This document shows, piece after piece, positions 53,830 to 62,808 of a stretch of 64,000 bases of DNA. Below the pieces are notes generated by a model. It had not been told where the DNA came from. It saw nothing but the letters and a program-made list of their open reading frames with translations, and made no database searches. Positions within the stretch are counted from its first letter, which is position 1. Each line of letters opens with the position of its first letter. Where the stretch lies: assembly GCA_947259885.1 (NCBI GenBank), contig CAMYNW010000003.1, positions 146,364 to 210,363 of the forward strand, in the 5' to 3' direction. This DNA comes from an uncultured Gammaproteobacteria bacterium. GTDB taxonomy: Bacteria; Pseudomonadota; Gammaproteobacteria; Arenicellales; Poriferihabitantaceae. A program made the translations under genes and the position numbers.

Positions 53830-54876
53830 TTAATGACAGTGCAGCGTTAACGCTCTTAACAGCCGATCAACTTCAGATACCTCGGTATTCCACGCGGTAA
53901 CGAATCGACCTGCAGAACCATCCAGTTCTTCATCATTAACGTTGACGCCTTCACTACGAAGCTCTTCAACAACTGACTCCGGAATTCGAACGAACACCTC
54001 ATTCGATTGTGTCGGATAAGCCAGCTCGATGCCTGGTAGAGCGGCGATACCCGCGCTGAGGCGCGCTGCCATGGCATTCGCATGGCGGGCATTGCGTAAC
54101 CACACATCCCCGGTTAAATACGCCTCGAGTTGCGCCGAAATGAAACGCATTTTGGATAAAAGTTGACCCGATCGCTTATGCAAAAATGGAAAGTTTCCTA
54201 TCAGTTCCGGTCTGAAAAAAACCACAACTTCGGCCGCCAGACAACCGTTCTTAGTACCACCCAAGGTCAGCACATCAACACCAGCCTTCCAGGTTGTTTC
54301 AGCTGGACTTACTCCAAGGGAAACCAGGGCATTGGCAAATCGTGCGCCATCCATATGGACATTCAAATTGTGGGCTCGTGCAACTGCGGTGATCGCGGAA
54401 ATTTCATCAAGCTGGTACACCACTCCCGCCTCACATGCCTGGGTGATGCTGACGGCTGCAGGCTGTGCATGATGCACGTTACCTTGTCCATAAATTGTCG
54501 ATTCTAATGCCTCCGCGGTAATCTTGGCGTTTTCGCCATGCATATCCACGAGTTTTGCTCCACCAGTAAAAAACTCCGGGGCACCACATTCATCGGTATT
54601 GATGTGTGAGAGCTCATGGCAGTAGACTTTGCCAAATGAAGGGGTGATCGCTGAGAGCGCCAGGGCGTTTGAGGCTGTGCCGGTAGCCACTGGAAATATC
54701 TTGACCTCGGTTTCAAATATTTCACAAAGCCGCGCCTCCAGATTTACGGAGTACACATCCTCCCCATAGGAATCAGAGATTCCGGTATTCGCCGCGACCA
54801 CGGCGTCCATCACTTCAGGGCAAGCGCATGAGACGTTATCTGACGCGAAACTATTTATTGCGGGTTCCTCTGACAT
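53830..54876 (-). CDS. L-threonine aldolase/beta-eliminating lyase family
   Basis: This 348-residue PLP enzyme splits threonine (or related 3-hydroxy amino acids) into glycine and an aldehyde. The PLP lysine lies in TLGGTKNGCLA, the coenzyme Asp region is NVHMDGARFANAL, and the N-terminus has FASDNVSCACPEVMDAV. The C-terminus has FVTAWNTEVSEVD. It is 35 bp downstream of the ectoine hydrolase gene on the same strand, so it may be read with that cluster, though threonine aldolase is not a usual ectoine gene. Confidence 0.9.
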   Translation of the reverse strand: MSEEPAINSFASDNVSCACPEVMDAVVAANTGISDSYGEDVYSVNLEARLCEIFETEVKIFPVATGTASNALALSAITPSFGKVYCHELSHINTDECGAPEFFTGGAKLVDMHGENAKITAEALESTIYGQGNVHHAQPAAVSITQACEAGVVYQLDEISAITAVARAHNLNVHMDGARFANALVSLGVSPAETTWKAGVDVLTLGGTKNGCLAAEVVVFFRPELIGNFPFLHKRSGQLLSKMRFISAQLEAYLTGDVWLRNARHANAMAARLSAGIAALPGIELAYPTQSNEVFVRIPESVVEELRSEGVNVNDEELDGSAGRFVTAWNTEVSEVDRLLRALTLHCH

Positions 54877-54911
54877 TATATTTAAATCTGTATGGCTTAA
54901 TATTGAATCAA

Positions 54912-56093
54912 TTACTCGATCACGATCAATTCACGGCGAACATTACTCAGTCGTTCACCGCCGTTTTCAGTCACGACAAATGGCTCAGAAATCGCGGCCC
55001 CATAATCATCGAGCCACATGCCGGATTGAAAATGAAAGCACATTCCTGCCTGTAACTCAGTCTGATCTCCCGGGCGCAAACTGGCGGTACGTTCACCCCA
55101 ATCGGGAGGGTAGTTGAGCCCGATCGAGTATCCGACACGACTTTCTTTCTTATAACCATGACGATTCAATATCTTCTGCCATACGGACTCCACCTCTTCA
55201 CAAGTGACCCCAGGCTTGGCTGCACCGAGCGCCAGATCACCGCCTTCAATGATAACCTCGGAGAGGCTTACCACTTTCTCGGGGGGTGGGCCGATATGGG
55301 CTGTGCGGGTTAATGGTGCATGATAGTGCCGTCGCGCAGCGCCGATTTCCATCACGATGAGACCGCTTGCAGGTAACAGCTCATCGGTCCAGGTCAAATG
55401 CGGTGTGCTCGTGCCCTCCCCGACCTGAATAAGAGGGCACAGGCTCGTATAATCACCAAACTTGCCGTCAAACCCCATGACCTGCGCATGATAGACATCG
55501 GCGATGACCTCGAACTGGCGCACCCCGGGCCTTAGCCTGGAAATTGCCTTATTCATAGTGTCAGTGACAATTCGGCCAGCCTCACGCATATAAGCGAGTT
55601 CGGCTTCTGATTTAACTAGACGGGCCCAATTTACGATCTCGTGATTATCAGAAATAGTGGCGTTCGGCAGGCCTTTGACGATATGGTGATGCGCCCTGGC
55701 GGTATAGCAGTGCGCATCGAGTTCGACACCGATTCGTGCGGTGCCCCAACCACGTGCAATCACCAGCTCACTCAACTCGTCGAACGGATGCTTGTCCGGG
55801 TGGTGCACCAAGGGTTCTGAAAAGCTTATGATGTTTTGGGCCGGAAGGTCGGTAGTGAAGTGTGCTGACTTAGCATCCTGGGCGCGCCCGAACCATATCG
55901 GTGATGCTTCTTCTACATGCACGAGAATGGCCTGGGGAGTATAAAAGGACCAACCATCAAAACCGGTCATCCATCCCATGTTCGCCGGGTCCTGACAGAT
56001 CAGGAGGTCAAAACCTTCGGCATCCATGCGCTGCTTTACCTTTATTACACGCTGTTCGTACTCCGATTTTTGAAACGGTTTACTGTATCCCAT
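54912..56093 (-). CDS. doeA: ectoine hydrolase (M24 peptidase-like)
   Basis: This 393-residue protein has a creatinase-type N-terminal domain and a pita-bread fold C-terminal domain. Recognisable segments are NMGWMTGFDGWSFYTPQAIL, IGVELDAHCYTARAHHHI, VGEGTSTPHLTWTDELLP and MEIGAARRHYHAPLTRTAH. They match DoeA (EutD), which opens the ectoine ring to N-acetyl-diaminobutyrate. A GAGAGAGG box precedes the ATG. The next upstream gene is doeB, interrupted here, and then a eutA remnant, which supports the call. Confidence 0.88.
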   Translation of the reverse strand: MGYSKPFQKSEYEQRVIKVKQRMDAEGFDLLICQDPANMGWMTGFDGWSFYTPQAILVHVEEASPIWFGRAQDAKSAHFTTDLPAQNIISFSEPLVHHPDKHPFDELSELVIARGWGTARIGVELDAHCYTARAHHHIVKGLPNATISDNHEIVNWARLVKSEAELAYMREAGRIVTDTMNKAISRLRPGVRQFEVIADVYHAQVMGFDGKFGDYTSLCPLIQVGEGTSTPHLTWTDELLPASGLIVMEIGAARRHYHAPLTRTAHIGPPPEKVVSLSEVIIEGGDLALGAAKPGVTCEEVESVWQKILNRHGYKKESRVGYSIGLNYPPDWGERTASLRPGDQTELQAGMCFHFQSGMWLDDYGAAISEPFVVTENGGERLSNVRRELIVIE

Positions 56094-56171
56094 TGATAAC
56101 CTCTCTCTTTAAGCATCATCGAAACTCGTTGCTGCGAGCGTCGTGATTAAAACAAACTTTTCTTATACAAC

Positions 56172-57164
56172 TCAACTCGGCACAGCAATGACACCGAGAA
56201 AATCACCCATGGCAATTTGTCCCGGGAAATGCCGGCCACTGAAAATACCGTCAATAGCAACGTGATATTCAGTTGGAGCAAGGCCTGTGCGCTCAATGTT
56301 GTGAACACGCGCAAGAAGATCGCCGACCTTCACTTCGGCCCCAAGATCGGTGCAAAGCTCCAGCAACCCTGCTGACTCGCTAAAAACGAAACAACTCTGG
56401 TCAGGCATATCGAGATTTATCGTATCATCTACTTCGAGCTCACCCTCTGTAATTCCTGCGTGTCTGAGGATATTCCTTATGCCTTTTTTGGCAATGGCAA
56501 TGGTCGAAGCAGTGGCACTGCCGCCACCGGCCAGTTCCGTCCCAATAAAAACTTTCCCCATATTTTCTGCTGCAGTATCTTACATACTGGCAGCATCCAG
56601 TTCCAACAACATCATCGAGTGTGGTGCATTGAAAGCCTTCATCGCTGCAACACATTGGGCCTGTTGATCCTTATCATCAAGAACATGGGCACAACAAAAT
56701 GGTAAGAATTCCAATGTTTTCCCGCCAGAGTGGAAGTCGACCACATAATCAGCAAGAGGCAGAAGCGTACGCTGAAAGTAATCAGCGATTTTTTCCGTTA
56801 GCGTTCCCATCGGATTTCCCGGAAAAACCCGATTCATATTGCCCGCATCGATTGGCGACGTTCTTTTACCAGCCTGAAACGCTGGGTAGTTCATCCCCGG
56901 CACGATGATGACACGACCTGATAGGTCGTCAGCGCTGATTGTATGGGCCAGATCAAATAATGCGATGGGCCCCTCATATTCATCACCATGATTGGCACCA
57001 GTAAACAGAATGGTTGGCCCTTCACCGTTTCTGGCCACCGTAATCGGAATCATCATCGAGCCCCAGGCGGACGCATCGTGGGAATGCGGCAGTTTGAGAA
57101 ATCCGTGTTGGATACCGTCTCTATCAAAGTCAACGGTCGCGGTAATTGGGCTCGGAATAGTCAT
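56172..57164 (-). pseudogene. doeB: N-acetyl-diaminobutyrate deacetylase (DoeB), in-frame stop
   Basis: A single reading frame, interrupted by one TAA at 56580-56582, encodes DoeB. Upstream of the stop are the zinc-site motif GANHGDEYEG, NMNRVFPGNPMG and VDFHSGGKTLEF. Downstream are DTAAENMGKVFIGTELAGGG and a normal C-terminus. The family usually has Tyr where the stop lies (M-Y-D-T-A), so one base change from TAC/TAT to TAA would explain it. The enzyme removes acetyl from N-alpha-acetyl-diaminobutyrate in ectoine breakdown. ATG at 57164 is preferred over an earlier GTG. A sequencing error, or expression as two peptides, is possible. Confidence 0.88.
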
Positions 57165-57216
57165 GGATTGCAACACTCGTGGAGGAAAGGGCTAAGAATT
57201 GAATTTCCGGATAACA

Positions 57217-57618
57217 CTACTGTAGAAATACTCCCTGCTGAATCCTGTTTATGCACCTAGGCGCTACCAGTTCTAAGTAATTGGCCATATCCAGGTACAG
57301 ATAGCTGAAGGTACAGCTATACGCCTCGGCATCCAGCCGCCCTTGTGGAAGAATCAATGACACAGCGTCAGACACTCTTGGTGCCATAGTGAGAAGATTC
57401 TCCACAGTACATGGATTCGCATTGAGAATACGTGACACAAAAATTGCGACGTCGTCACTGGGGCTCATGTTCATAAAATCCCGCTTAGTTACATAATCAC
57501 TCGCCAGCGCGATCAAACCAATGCGGTAGTGACCAGGTAACTTGTCCAGCTCAAAATCAAAGCGTACAGGGTTTGCCAGTGGAGTAACTTCCTGGTTAAT
57601 CGTTTCTATCTGATTCAT
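57217..57618 (-). pseudogene. eutA: EutA-like ectoine utilisation protein, 3' truncated
   Basis: This 133-codon frame matches the N-terminus of EutA, an Asp/Glu racemase-like (maleate isomerase fold) protein of ectoine utilisation. Family segments include HYRIGLIALASDYVTKRDF, PSDDVAIFVSRIL and NPCTVENLLTMAPRVSDAV. After DAEAYSCT (the catalytic-Cys region) the sequence departs from the family and ends 30 residues later. Intact proteins are about 250 residues. The frame stops 40 bp before doeB. It is a truncated gene. Confidence 0.75.
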
Positions 57619-57824
57619 ACTATTTCATTCAATTCAAACACTGTTATGAATCGGAAATCAGCAGAAACAATAGTGCCGCCCTCTGGCCAGAATGTCTGCT
57701 TGGCTAACTAACCGGATTATTTAGAAGCCCGGCAATTTTACCCACAGACTGATATGCCGCAAATCTTTAGCAATGATAAACTGCCCGGCCTATCAAATAT
57801 CAGATTAATGAAGGTAATTTTGAC
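57619..57824. other. intergenic region, divergent
   Basis: Contains promoters for the ectoine remnant cluster (minus) and Lin0512 (plus). No operator recognised. Confidence 0.3.
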
Positions 57825-58163
57825 ATGTCACTGAAGCGCTACGTAACTGAAATGGGCATGGGCGTTGATGTTCATGGTGGCGATTACACCAAGGCCGCAA
57901 AACGCGCGGTATCAGATGCAATACGTCATTCGAGCCTGAATTTATTTAATCACCTGAATAAGTCACGCGACGATATGCGCATCATCGTCAAAATCGGCGC
58001 GGGGAGTCCGGACTCGATTGATGCAGATGCTGTGGCCGCGGAGCTACCCTATGGTGCAGTGACGGTTGAACCGGAACATGGCGGGCTCGATATTCCAAGC
58101 GAAAATGGAAGCGACCTGATGGTGATTGTGAACGCCGCCGTTCTCGTGTGTTTCGACGAGTAA
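57825..58163 (+). CDS. Lin0512 family protein
   Basis: This 112-residue protein matches the Lin0512 family: VTEMGMGVDVHGGDYTKAA, AVSDAIRHSSLNLF and VTVEPEHGGLDIPSENGSD. The small alpha/beta fold has no established reaction; members commonly lie near amino-acid-derivative catabolic genes, including ectoine-type clusters. It is divergent from the eutA remnant. Confidence 0.88.
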   Translation: MSLKRYVTEMGMGVDVHGGDYTKAAKRAVSDAIRHSSLNLFNHLNKSRDDMRIIVKIGAGSPDSIDADAVAAELPYGAVTVEPEHGGLDIPSENGSDLMVIVNAAVLVCFDE

Positions 58164-58300
58164 AAAATCTAAGTCAGCATCTAATTTTTCGATCATTAAT
58201 TAAGAGCTCGATTGCGTCTGACATTGGAAAGCTGCCGTTCATCAGAATCCCCCGAACGTCTCAAGATGCTCCGATGGTTCAGCCCTTAAAAAGTGGACCT

Positions 58301-58423
58301 CTATGGAAGTCCAGAAAGGGCAAGCGCGTCTCTCAGTATTTGCCTTTGCCGCATCATATCTGCCGTTTTGGCCAGGCGTTCCTGCTGCTCAACCATAGCC
58401 TTGTCGTAAAACTTCTCCGCCAT
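58301..58423 (-). CDS. tiny ORF or protein-end remnant, 40 residues
   Basis: In the 360-bp gap between Lin0512 and the SDR gene, the minus strand reads MAEKFYDKAMVEQQERLAKT followed by ADMMRQRQILRDALALSGLP and a TAG. The amphipathic, charged helix pattern looks like a real protein end. The frame is open 9 codons further up to a TAG. No start signal is convincing, so it may be the last part of a lost gene. Confidence 0.3.
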   Translation of the reverse strand: MAEKFYDKAMVEQQERLAKTADMMRQRQILRDALALSGLP

Positions 58424-58526
58424 GTCCAGGTTTCCGTTTGTTCGAACCGGATCATACTAGCACGTGCCAAGAAAGGGTCTGAGGTATGTGTTAGGCTGGC
58501 ATCACGGCAACTATCAGGGGAATCAG

Positions 58527-59291
58527 ATGTCTGTCTTGGTGGTTACAGGAGGAAGTCGAGGTATTGGTAAAGCGATTTGCCTGGCAGCAGGGGCTGCTGG
58601 CTGGAAGGTAGGAGTGAACTATGCGAATGCCGAGGATGAGGCGCAAGTCGTAGTTGAAAAGATCAAGGCGTCAGGTGGGTCTGCAGTTGCAATCAAAGCT
58701 GACGTATCAATCGAGTCCGAAGTCGAATCGATGCTGGATCATGCGGAGGAGACACTGGGTTCATTGACGGGCCTGGTAAACAATGCGGGCGTCATGGGAA
58801 GCAACGGAACAGCCGATGAGATCGATGCTGAAAGCACCAGAAGAATGTTCGAGGTCAATCTCATGGGTCCGATTCTATGCTGCAAGCACGCAATCAGACG
58901 CATGGCAAAGAAAAGCGGTGGCAAGGGTGGTGCAATCGTAAACATCTCCGGGCAGGCGGCACTCCATGGAGGTGTGGGTTCCTACGTCGACCTGGCGGTC
59001 TCCAAGTCAGCGATCGACCGGTTAACCCGCAGCCTTGGTAAGGAGCAGGGAGCCGAGGGAATACGCGTAAATGCGGTCAGACCCGGAGTAGTTATGACCG
59101 AAGGCAATATTGCCTGGGATAATCTTAATCCCGGCTGGTCCTCGTCCATTATCTCTGAAACACCCCTTGGACGAGCCGGTGAGGTATCCGATATTGCTTC
59201 CGCCGTGCTTTGGTTATTATCAGAACACGCCAATTTCGTTACCGGGGCTATTCTGGACGTGAATGGCGGTTACACGACCGAACAAGCTTAA
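58527..59291 (+). CDS. SDR-family oxidoreductase with altered active site
   Basis: The start MSVLVVTGGSRGIGKA follows an AGGGG box; a longer frame adds 21 residues. The 254-residue protein has the NAD(P)-binding TGGSRGIG, NNAG in LVNNAGVMGS, and a C-terminal VTGAILDVNGGYTT. The catalytic YxxxK is changed: the region reads GSYVDLAVSKSAI, where the family has YVDYAxSK, so the catalytic Tyr is Leu. The preceding Ser loop reads NISGQAALHG. The enzyme may have lost oxidoreductase activity. It stands alone between spacers. Confidence 0.87.
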   Translation: MSVLVVTGGSRGIGKAICLAAGAAGWKVGVNYANAEDEAQVVVEKIKASGGSAVAIKADVSIESEVESMLDHAEETLGSLTGLVNNAGVMGSNGTADEIDAESTRRMFEVNLMGPILCCKHAIRRMAKKSGGKGGAIVNISGQAALHGGVGSYVDLAVSKSAIDRLTRSLGKEQGAEGIRVNAVRPGVVMTEGNIAWDNLNPGWSSSIISETPLGRAGEVSDIASAVLWLLSEHANFVTGAILDVNGGYTTEQA

Positions 59292-59632
59292 GCATTACCG
59301 TGCAGCAAACAATTTTCGTTATGTGCCGAAAGCCACTGCTGATTTTTGAAATCTGGGGGTCCGTTGTGGGTCGGAGGCAGTCAGCGCATGCAAATCGCTG
59401 GACGCCTGCTTTGAGTATGAAGCACTCGTTCAATGAGATACTTAGACTGGTCGAATTTCGATTTTACAACGCCGTCAGGAGCGTCCGCTATAAGTGAGAA
59501 CAGACGTTGAAGGGTTTTCCGAGCGACCAGCTGGAATGGGTCTATAACGGGCCGGTTCTGAACGGCCTGCTATAGCTTCTACGTCTCAGCAACATGAGAC
59601 GATGTCCGGTTTGGCTGCTACTGTAAATTCGA
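59292..59632. other. intergenic region with repeat-like sequence
   Basis: No gene seen. Near 59524-59540 the phrase CGACCAGCTGGAATGGG matches, with one mismatch, a phrase at 60418-60434. It may be the end of a degenerate repeat family. Confidence 0.4.
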
Positions 59633-60268
59633 TCAACCGAGATCGGGCTCAGTCGCCTTAAAGCTCTCAATCTTATTAATGGCGTTCCACCAATCTGCGA
59701 CTCCAGGTATCGACATCAGACGTTCTGCATCTGGCGTGAGAGATACATAGAAGAGAATCGGGGCTAATAAGAAGTCGGCCAGACTTGGATTGGACCCTCC
59801 AATCCACGCATCCTCACCCCTGATCTCCATCAGAAGTCCGAGAAGTTTCTCACTCTCCTTAAGGCATTCCGCTCGCCTGTCGTCATCAGCTCCACCGATA
59901 AAATCCGGAAATAGGTGATATCCAGCGACACCGACGAGAGCATTGTATCCATAGCTATGGATCAAACTAATTGCTTCGTTCATTCGAGCCCGGTCTATCG
60001 GTGTTTCGGGGATAAAAGAGGGACCGGGGCGTGTCTCGTTGAGGTAACGACAAATGGCATCCGTCTCACGAATACGAATACCGTCGATATCTAGCACTGG
60101 CACCTTTCCGAATGGATGACGGGCTAAATGCTCCGGTTGTTTTGACTCTCCCTTAAGCACATGCACCGGAACTTGGTCGTACTCTTCACCCTTTTCCGCT
60201 AAGACCATGCGGACTGTACGAACGTAAGTGGATCCGTCGAAGCCGTAGAGCACTGGTTTTCTTGACAT
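59633..60268 (-). CDS. glutathione S-transferase family protein
   Basis: The start MSRKPVLYGFDGSTYVR is placed at the ATG with a GGAGG box at 5 bp; a GTG two codons upstream is possible. The 211-residue protein has a thioredoxin-like N-terminal domain with VPVLDIDGIRIRETDAICRY (GSH-binding cis-Pro and Glu-Thr/Ser) and a helical C-terminal domain with NPSLADFLLAPILFYV. It conjugates or reduces electrophiles using glutathione; substrate unknown. It stands alone. Confidence 0.9.
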   Translation of the reverse strand: MSRKPVLYGFDGSTYVRTVRMVLAEKGEEYDQVPVHVLKGESKQPEHLARHPFGKVPVLDIDGIRIRETDAICRYLNETRPGPSFIPETPIDRARMNEAISLIHSYGYNALVGVAGYHLFPDFIGGADDDRRAECLKESEKLLGLLMEIRGEDAWIGGSNPSLADFLLAPILFYVSLTPDAERLMSIPGVADWWNAINKIESFKATEPDLG

Positions 60269-60883
60269 ATACACCTCCAGAAAAATACTTTTTCTTTGTT
60301 TGCGGGTTGTTGGTGGGCAGATTATACGTCAATTCATAGAGTAGCTGAATTTCGGTTTTCCAGCATCGTTGGGTAAGTCCGCTTTGGATGAGACCGGACA
60401 TTGATCCATTTTTACTACGACCGGCTGGAATGGGCAACTAGTGCGCATTCGATCTGAGGCTGCGAAGGTCAGCAAAGAGTATGGTCTTGCCTTCCAACCC
60501 GATTTCTTAAACGGCAGCTATCGAGGAATTAGCCGAATTAGGAATAGCTGACGTTCATCGATAAAGCCCAAATGGCTCAAGTTGCTCCAGCCTGTGTGAA
60601 AACGTGAAACTAAAATCAGTAGTGGGACATATGATTATGTATGCTGTCACTATCCGCTTTTTGTGGGACATCAAAAGCGCACCACAATCTTACTTATAAT
60701 CAAAGCCGACATTGACTTCCCAAACTCAGTAAACGGCCTTCCAGAACAATCCTCCTAAATCGCACAAATGCCAGCCGGTTTACTTTTTGACTCATGTCAG
60801 TTTTTAGTCTATGAAACTGGCTATTATCCAACGATATTTATAAGTTGCTAATTATTAGATAAATATATAGAGAGGAGGAGACC
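60269..60883. other. intergenic region with repeat copies
   Basis: This 615-bp stretch has no gene. It holds repeat segments at 60418-60434, 60446-60481 and 60589-60603, which have copies near 59.5 kb and 63.9 kb. A GAGAGGAGGAGA ribosome-binding region at the end serves the exported-protein gene. Confidence 0.5.
60446..60481 (+). repeat. degenerate repeat, copy A
   Basis: This 36-bp segment matches 63873-63908 with three mismatches, including an exact run GCGAAGGTCAGCAAAGAGTA. A second shared phrase (CTGTGTGAAAAC) follows 108 bp later here and 2 bp later in the other copy. It is probably the debris of a mobile or repeat element. Confidence 0.6.
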
Positions 60884-61438
60884 ATGACATTTTATACGTT
60901 AATTCGCAAATCAATTCCCGTTGCGCTCATCATTACTCTGAGTTTTTTTAGCGCAAACTCGTTTGCCAAAAAACTGAATCCACTTAAGGATATTATAACG
61001 ACTTCAGAGAACTTCAGGATACCAGCTGGAGATGCATCTTTGAGGCGATTTGTGGAAATTCCTGATTGTGGTCTCGCTCGCTTTTTATTTAAGAGCGTCG
61101 TTGTTTCGCCAGAAGTCTCAACGCTGTCAAGTTACGATGCCTCACTTGGTACCTGGTATGTCCGAATCCCAACTTTACAACGCGCGAAAACTAACACAGA
61201 TTTAGGTGTTCCCATCTATATTTATGGACAAGGATATGAAACTGTGTCGATAGAGCTAGTTCGTGGACAAGGAACATTCGACACAAATCTCATAACCCCA
61301 GAGATTATCCGATCCCTCGGAGTGAACGTTGAAATTCTAGACGGATTTAATTCTGCTCTAGATCATATTTTCAATGTCCACATTAGTGGTCAATGTGGCG
61401 ATTCTTACTTTACAGCGGTTCCTCCAGACACTAACTAA
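60884..61438 (+). CDS. exported protein, unknown function
   Basis: This 184-residue protein has a signal peptide ending near ANSFAKKL and a mature part rich in beta-strand-like segments, with two cysteines in EIPDCGLARF and ISGQCGDSYF that may form a disulphide. No domain recognised. A strong ribosome-binding site GAGGAGGAG precedes it. It lies upstream of another exported protein on the same strand, 346 bp away. Confidence 0.65.
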   Translation: MTFYTLIRKSIPVALIITLSFFSANSFAKKLNPLKDIITTSENFRIPAGDASLRRFVEIPDCGLARFLFKSVVVSPEVSTLSSYDASLGTWYVRIPTLQRAKTNTDLGVPIYIYGQGYETVSIELVRGQGTFDTNLITPEIIRSLGVNVEILDGFNSALDHIFNVHISGQCGDSYFTAVPPDTN

Positions 61439-61784
61439 AAACGTTTTATAGCGGCCAACCTGATTCTCTAGAATGGTTCTATATTTAAAGTAAGTCACTT
61501 GATTTAAACTAGACCGACCGAGGAAGTCAGTTCACTAGAGACTACGAAACACACGCTGAACGTTTTAATGCGTGTGTTGCATCGATCGGTTGAATTCGCA
61601 CTCCACAATTCAAGCCAAATTCGCTAACTGTCACTCGGATTTCAACTCGCCGGTTTTTCCAAAAACCTCCAAATGTGTTTTCGTAATTTTCAGTTTACAG
61701 CTGATTTCAATAAGTAATCCGAAGCATCATTACCGCATTTGTTAAGCGAGTGTGTTTATCAACAATTTATAGAGGAAATTCAAA
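61439..61784. other. intergenic region with a terminator-like hairpin
   Basis: No gene is seen. An inverted repeat AACACACGC / GCGTGTGTT at 61548-61578 with a 13-base loop lies about 110 bp after the exported protein stop. It is followed by a mixed sequence rather than a T run. Confidence 0.45.
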
Positions 61785-62375
61785 ATGAATAACGTAAAAA
61801 ATTTATTAAAGCATCGAATCAACTGTCTGAATTTAATTGTATTTATTTCATGTGTATCAATTGTAATCTTACCGTCGCTGGCGAATGCAGCAGGCAAATC
61901 ACATCTTGGACAGAAACTGAAGGAACACGTAACTTTGTACTATATCCAGGATGACGATGGTAACTGTAGGACAAACTTTCAACCCCCCTTCGATCCCTCT
62001 TATGTATTCAAATTCGTAGACATGAATGCGGGGGGAACTGTATTCAGCGTGCCCGAAGATAAGGAATTGGTGATTACCGATATTTTCTGGGAGGCAACCG
62101 GTGATCTTGCAGAATCAGTGGCTGAACTCAATATTCAGGAATTTGATGCTATAACTGGACTGCCTGAAGGAGGCGTTAAACTGGAAGCGGCGAAAGCAAT
62201 TGGCACTACCGACAATGCTACTTTCGTAGCAGACAGCGTTCATATTATAGCCGGTATACGGATAAATTCTGGAACCGTTCCTTGTGCGATTATTACGAAA
62301 AGGACTGCCTCAGGAAGCCGCACGTTTCTGGAACCCGTTACGGTGCTTATGTATGGATACCTGATCAAGAAGTAG
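61785..62375 (+). CDS. exported protein, unknown function
   Basis: This 196-residue protein has an N-terminal hydrophobic stretch and signal cleavage near SLANAAGK. The mature part contains TVFSVPEDKELVITDIFWEA and other strand-like segments, and two cysteines (GNCRTN and VPCAII). No family recognised. Its composition resembles that of the preceding exported protein but no clear paralogy is visible. Both could be periplasmic or surface proteins. Confidence 0.65.
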   Translation: MNNVKNLLKHRINCLNLIVFISCVSIVILPSLANAAGKSHLGQKLKEHVTLYYIQDDDGNCRTNFQPPFDPSYVFKFVDMNAGGTVFSVPEDKELVITDIFWEATGDLAESVAELNIQEFDAITGLPEGGVKLEAAKAIGTTDNATFVADSVHIIAGIRINSGTVPCAIITKRTASGSRTFLEPVTVLMYGYLIKK

Positions 62376-62808
62376 TTTTAAAAATACAGTCATTTAAGGT
62401 CAGAGCAATTATGTTCAATAATATAAATCTTAATTCTCTGGCACCTTTTTCCCTTGTGTTTCATGGTATATGAGATTTTGTTGCGCCCATGTCAGAGGGC
62501 AAATTGCTTGCATCATGTATTGCTGGTGATAATTTTTTGACGTTGGATAGAACGAGCCAGAAAATCCGAGACTGCTCAATTGGAATTGAGACTTTATGAG
62601 TTCGGCATAGCAGCCTAAACTCGTAAGGCCTTCTCTGGCCGGTTTGTCGCATTTGATTGGATTTTGGGTGGATTGGCGATAAAGCCTTCGGCAGTAATAT
62701 TCTCGGCCAGTCGTTTTAACATTTCAGCGCGCGGGTCCCGCACTCAGTGGCCAGAGAAGAAGTATACTGTCCCGGGATTCGCTGTTATCAACATGTCTCT
62801 GGTGGCCG
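62376..62808. other. intergenic region with short remnant frames
   Basis: No intact gene. On the minus strand a 35-codon frame at 62615-62722 starts MLKRLAENITAEGFIANPPK, and a second overlapping frame continues to 62461. The pair may be the debris of one small gene with a frame change. Base composition rises in GC towards the following permease. Confidence 0.35.

Noticed and set aside
58527..59291. SDR as the missing ketoreductase of the PKS
   Set aside because: It is more than 20 kb away and lacks the catalytic Tyr.
60269..60883. Insertion sequence with transposase
   Set aside because: Only short repeat phrases are present; no transposase frame or terminal inverted repeats were seen.
62461..62652. 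Minus-strand ORF as a real gene
   Set aside because: No domain and no start signal; it overlaps a second remnant frame, so it was described only as debris.
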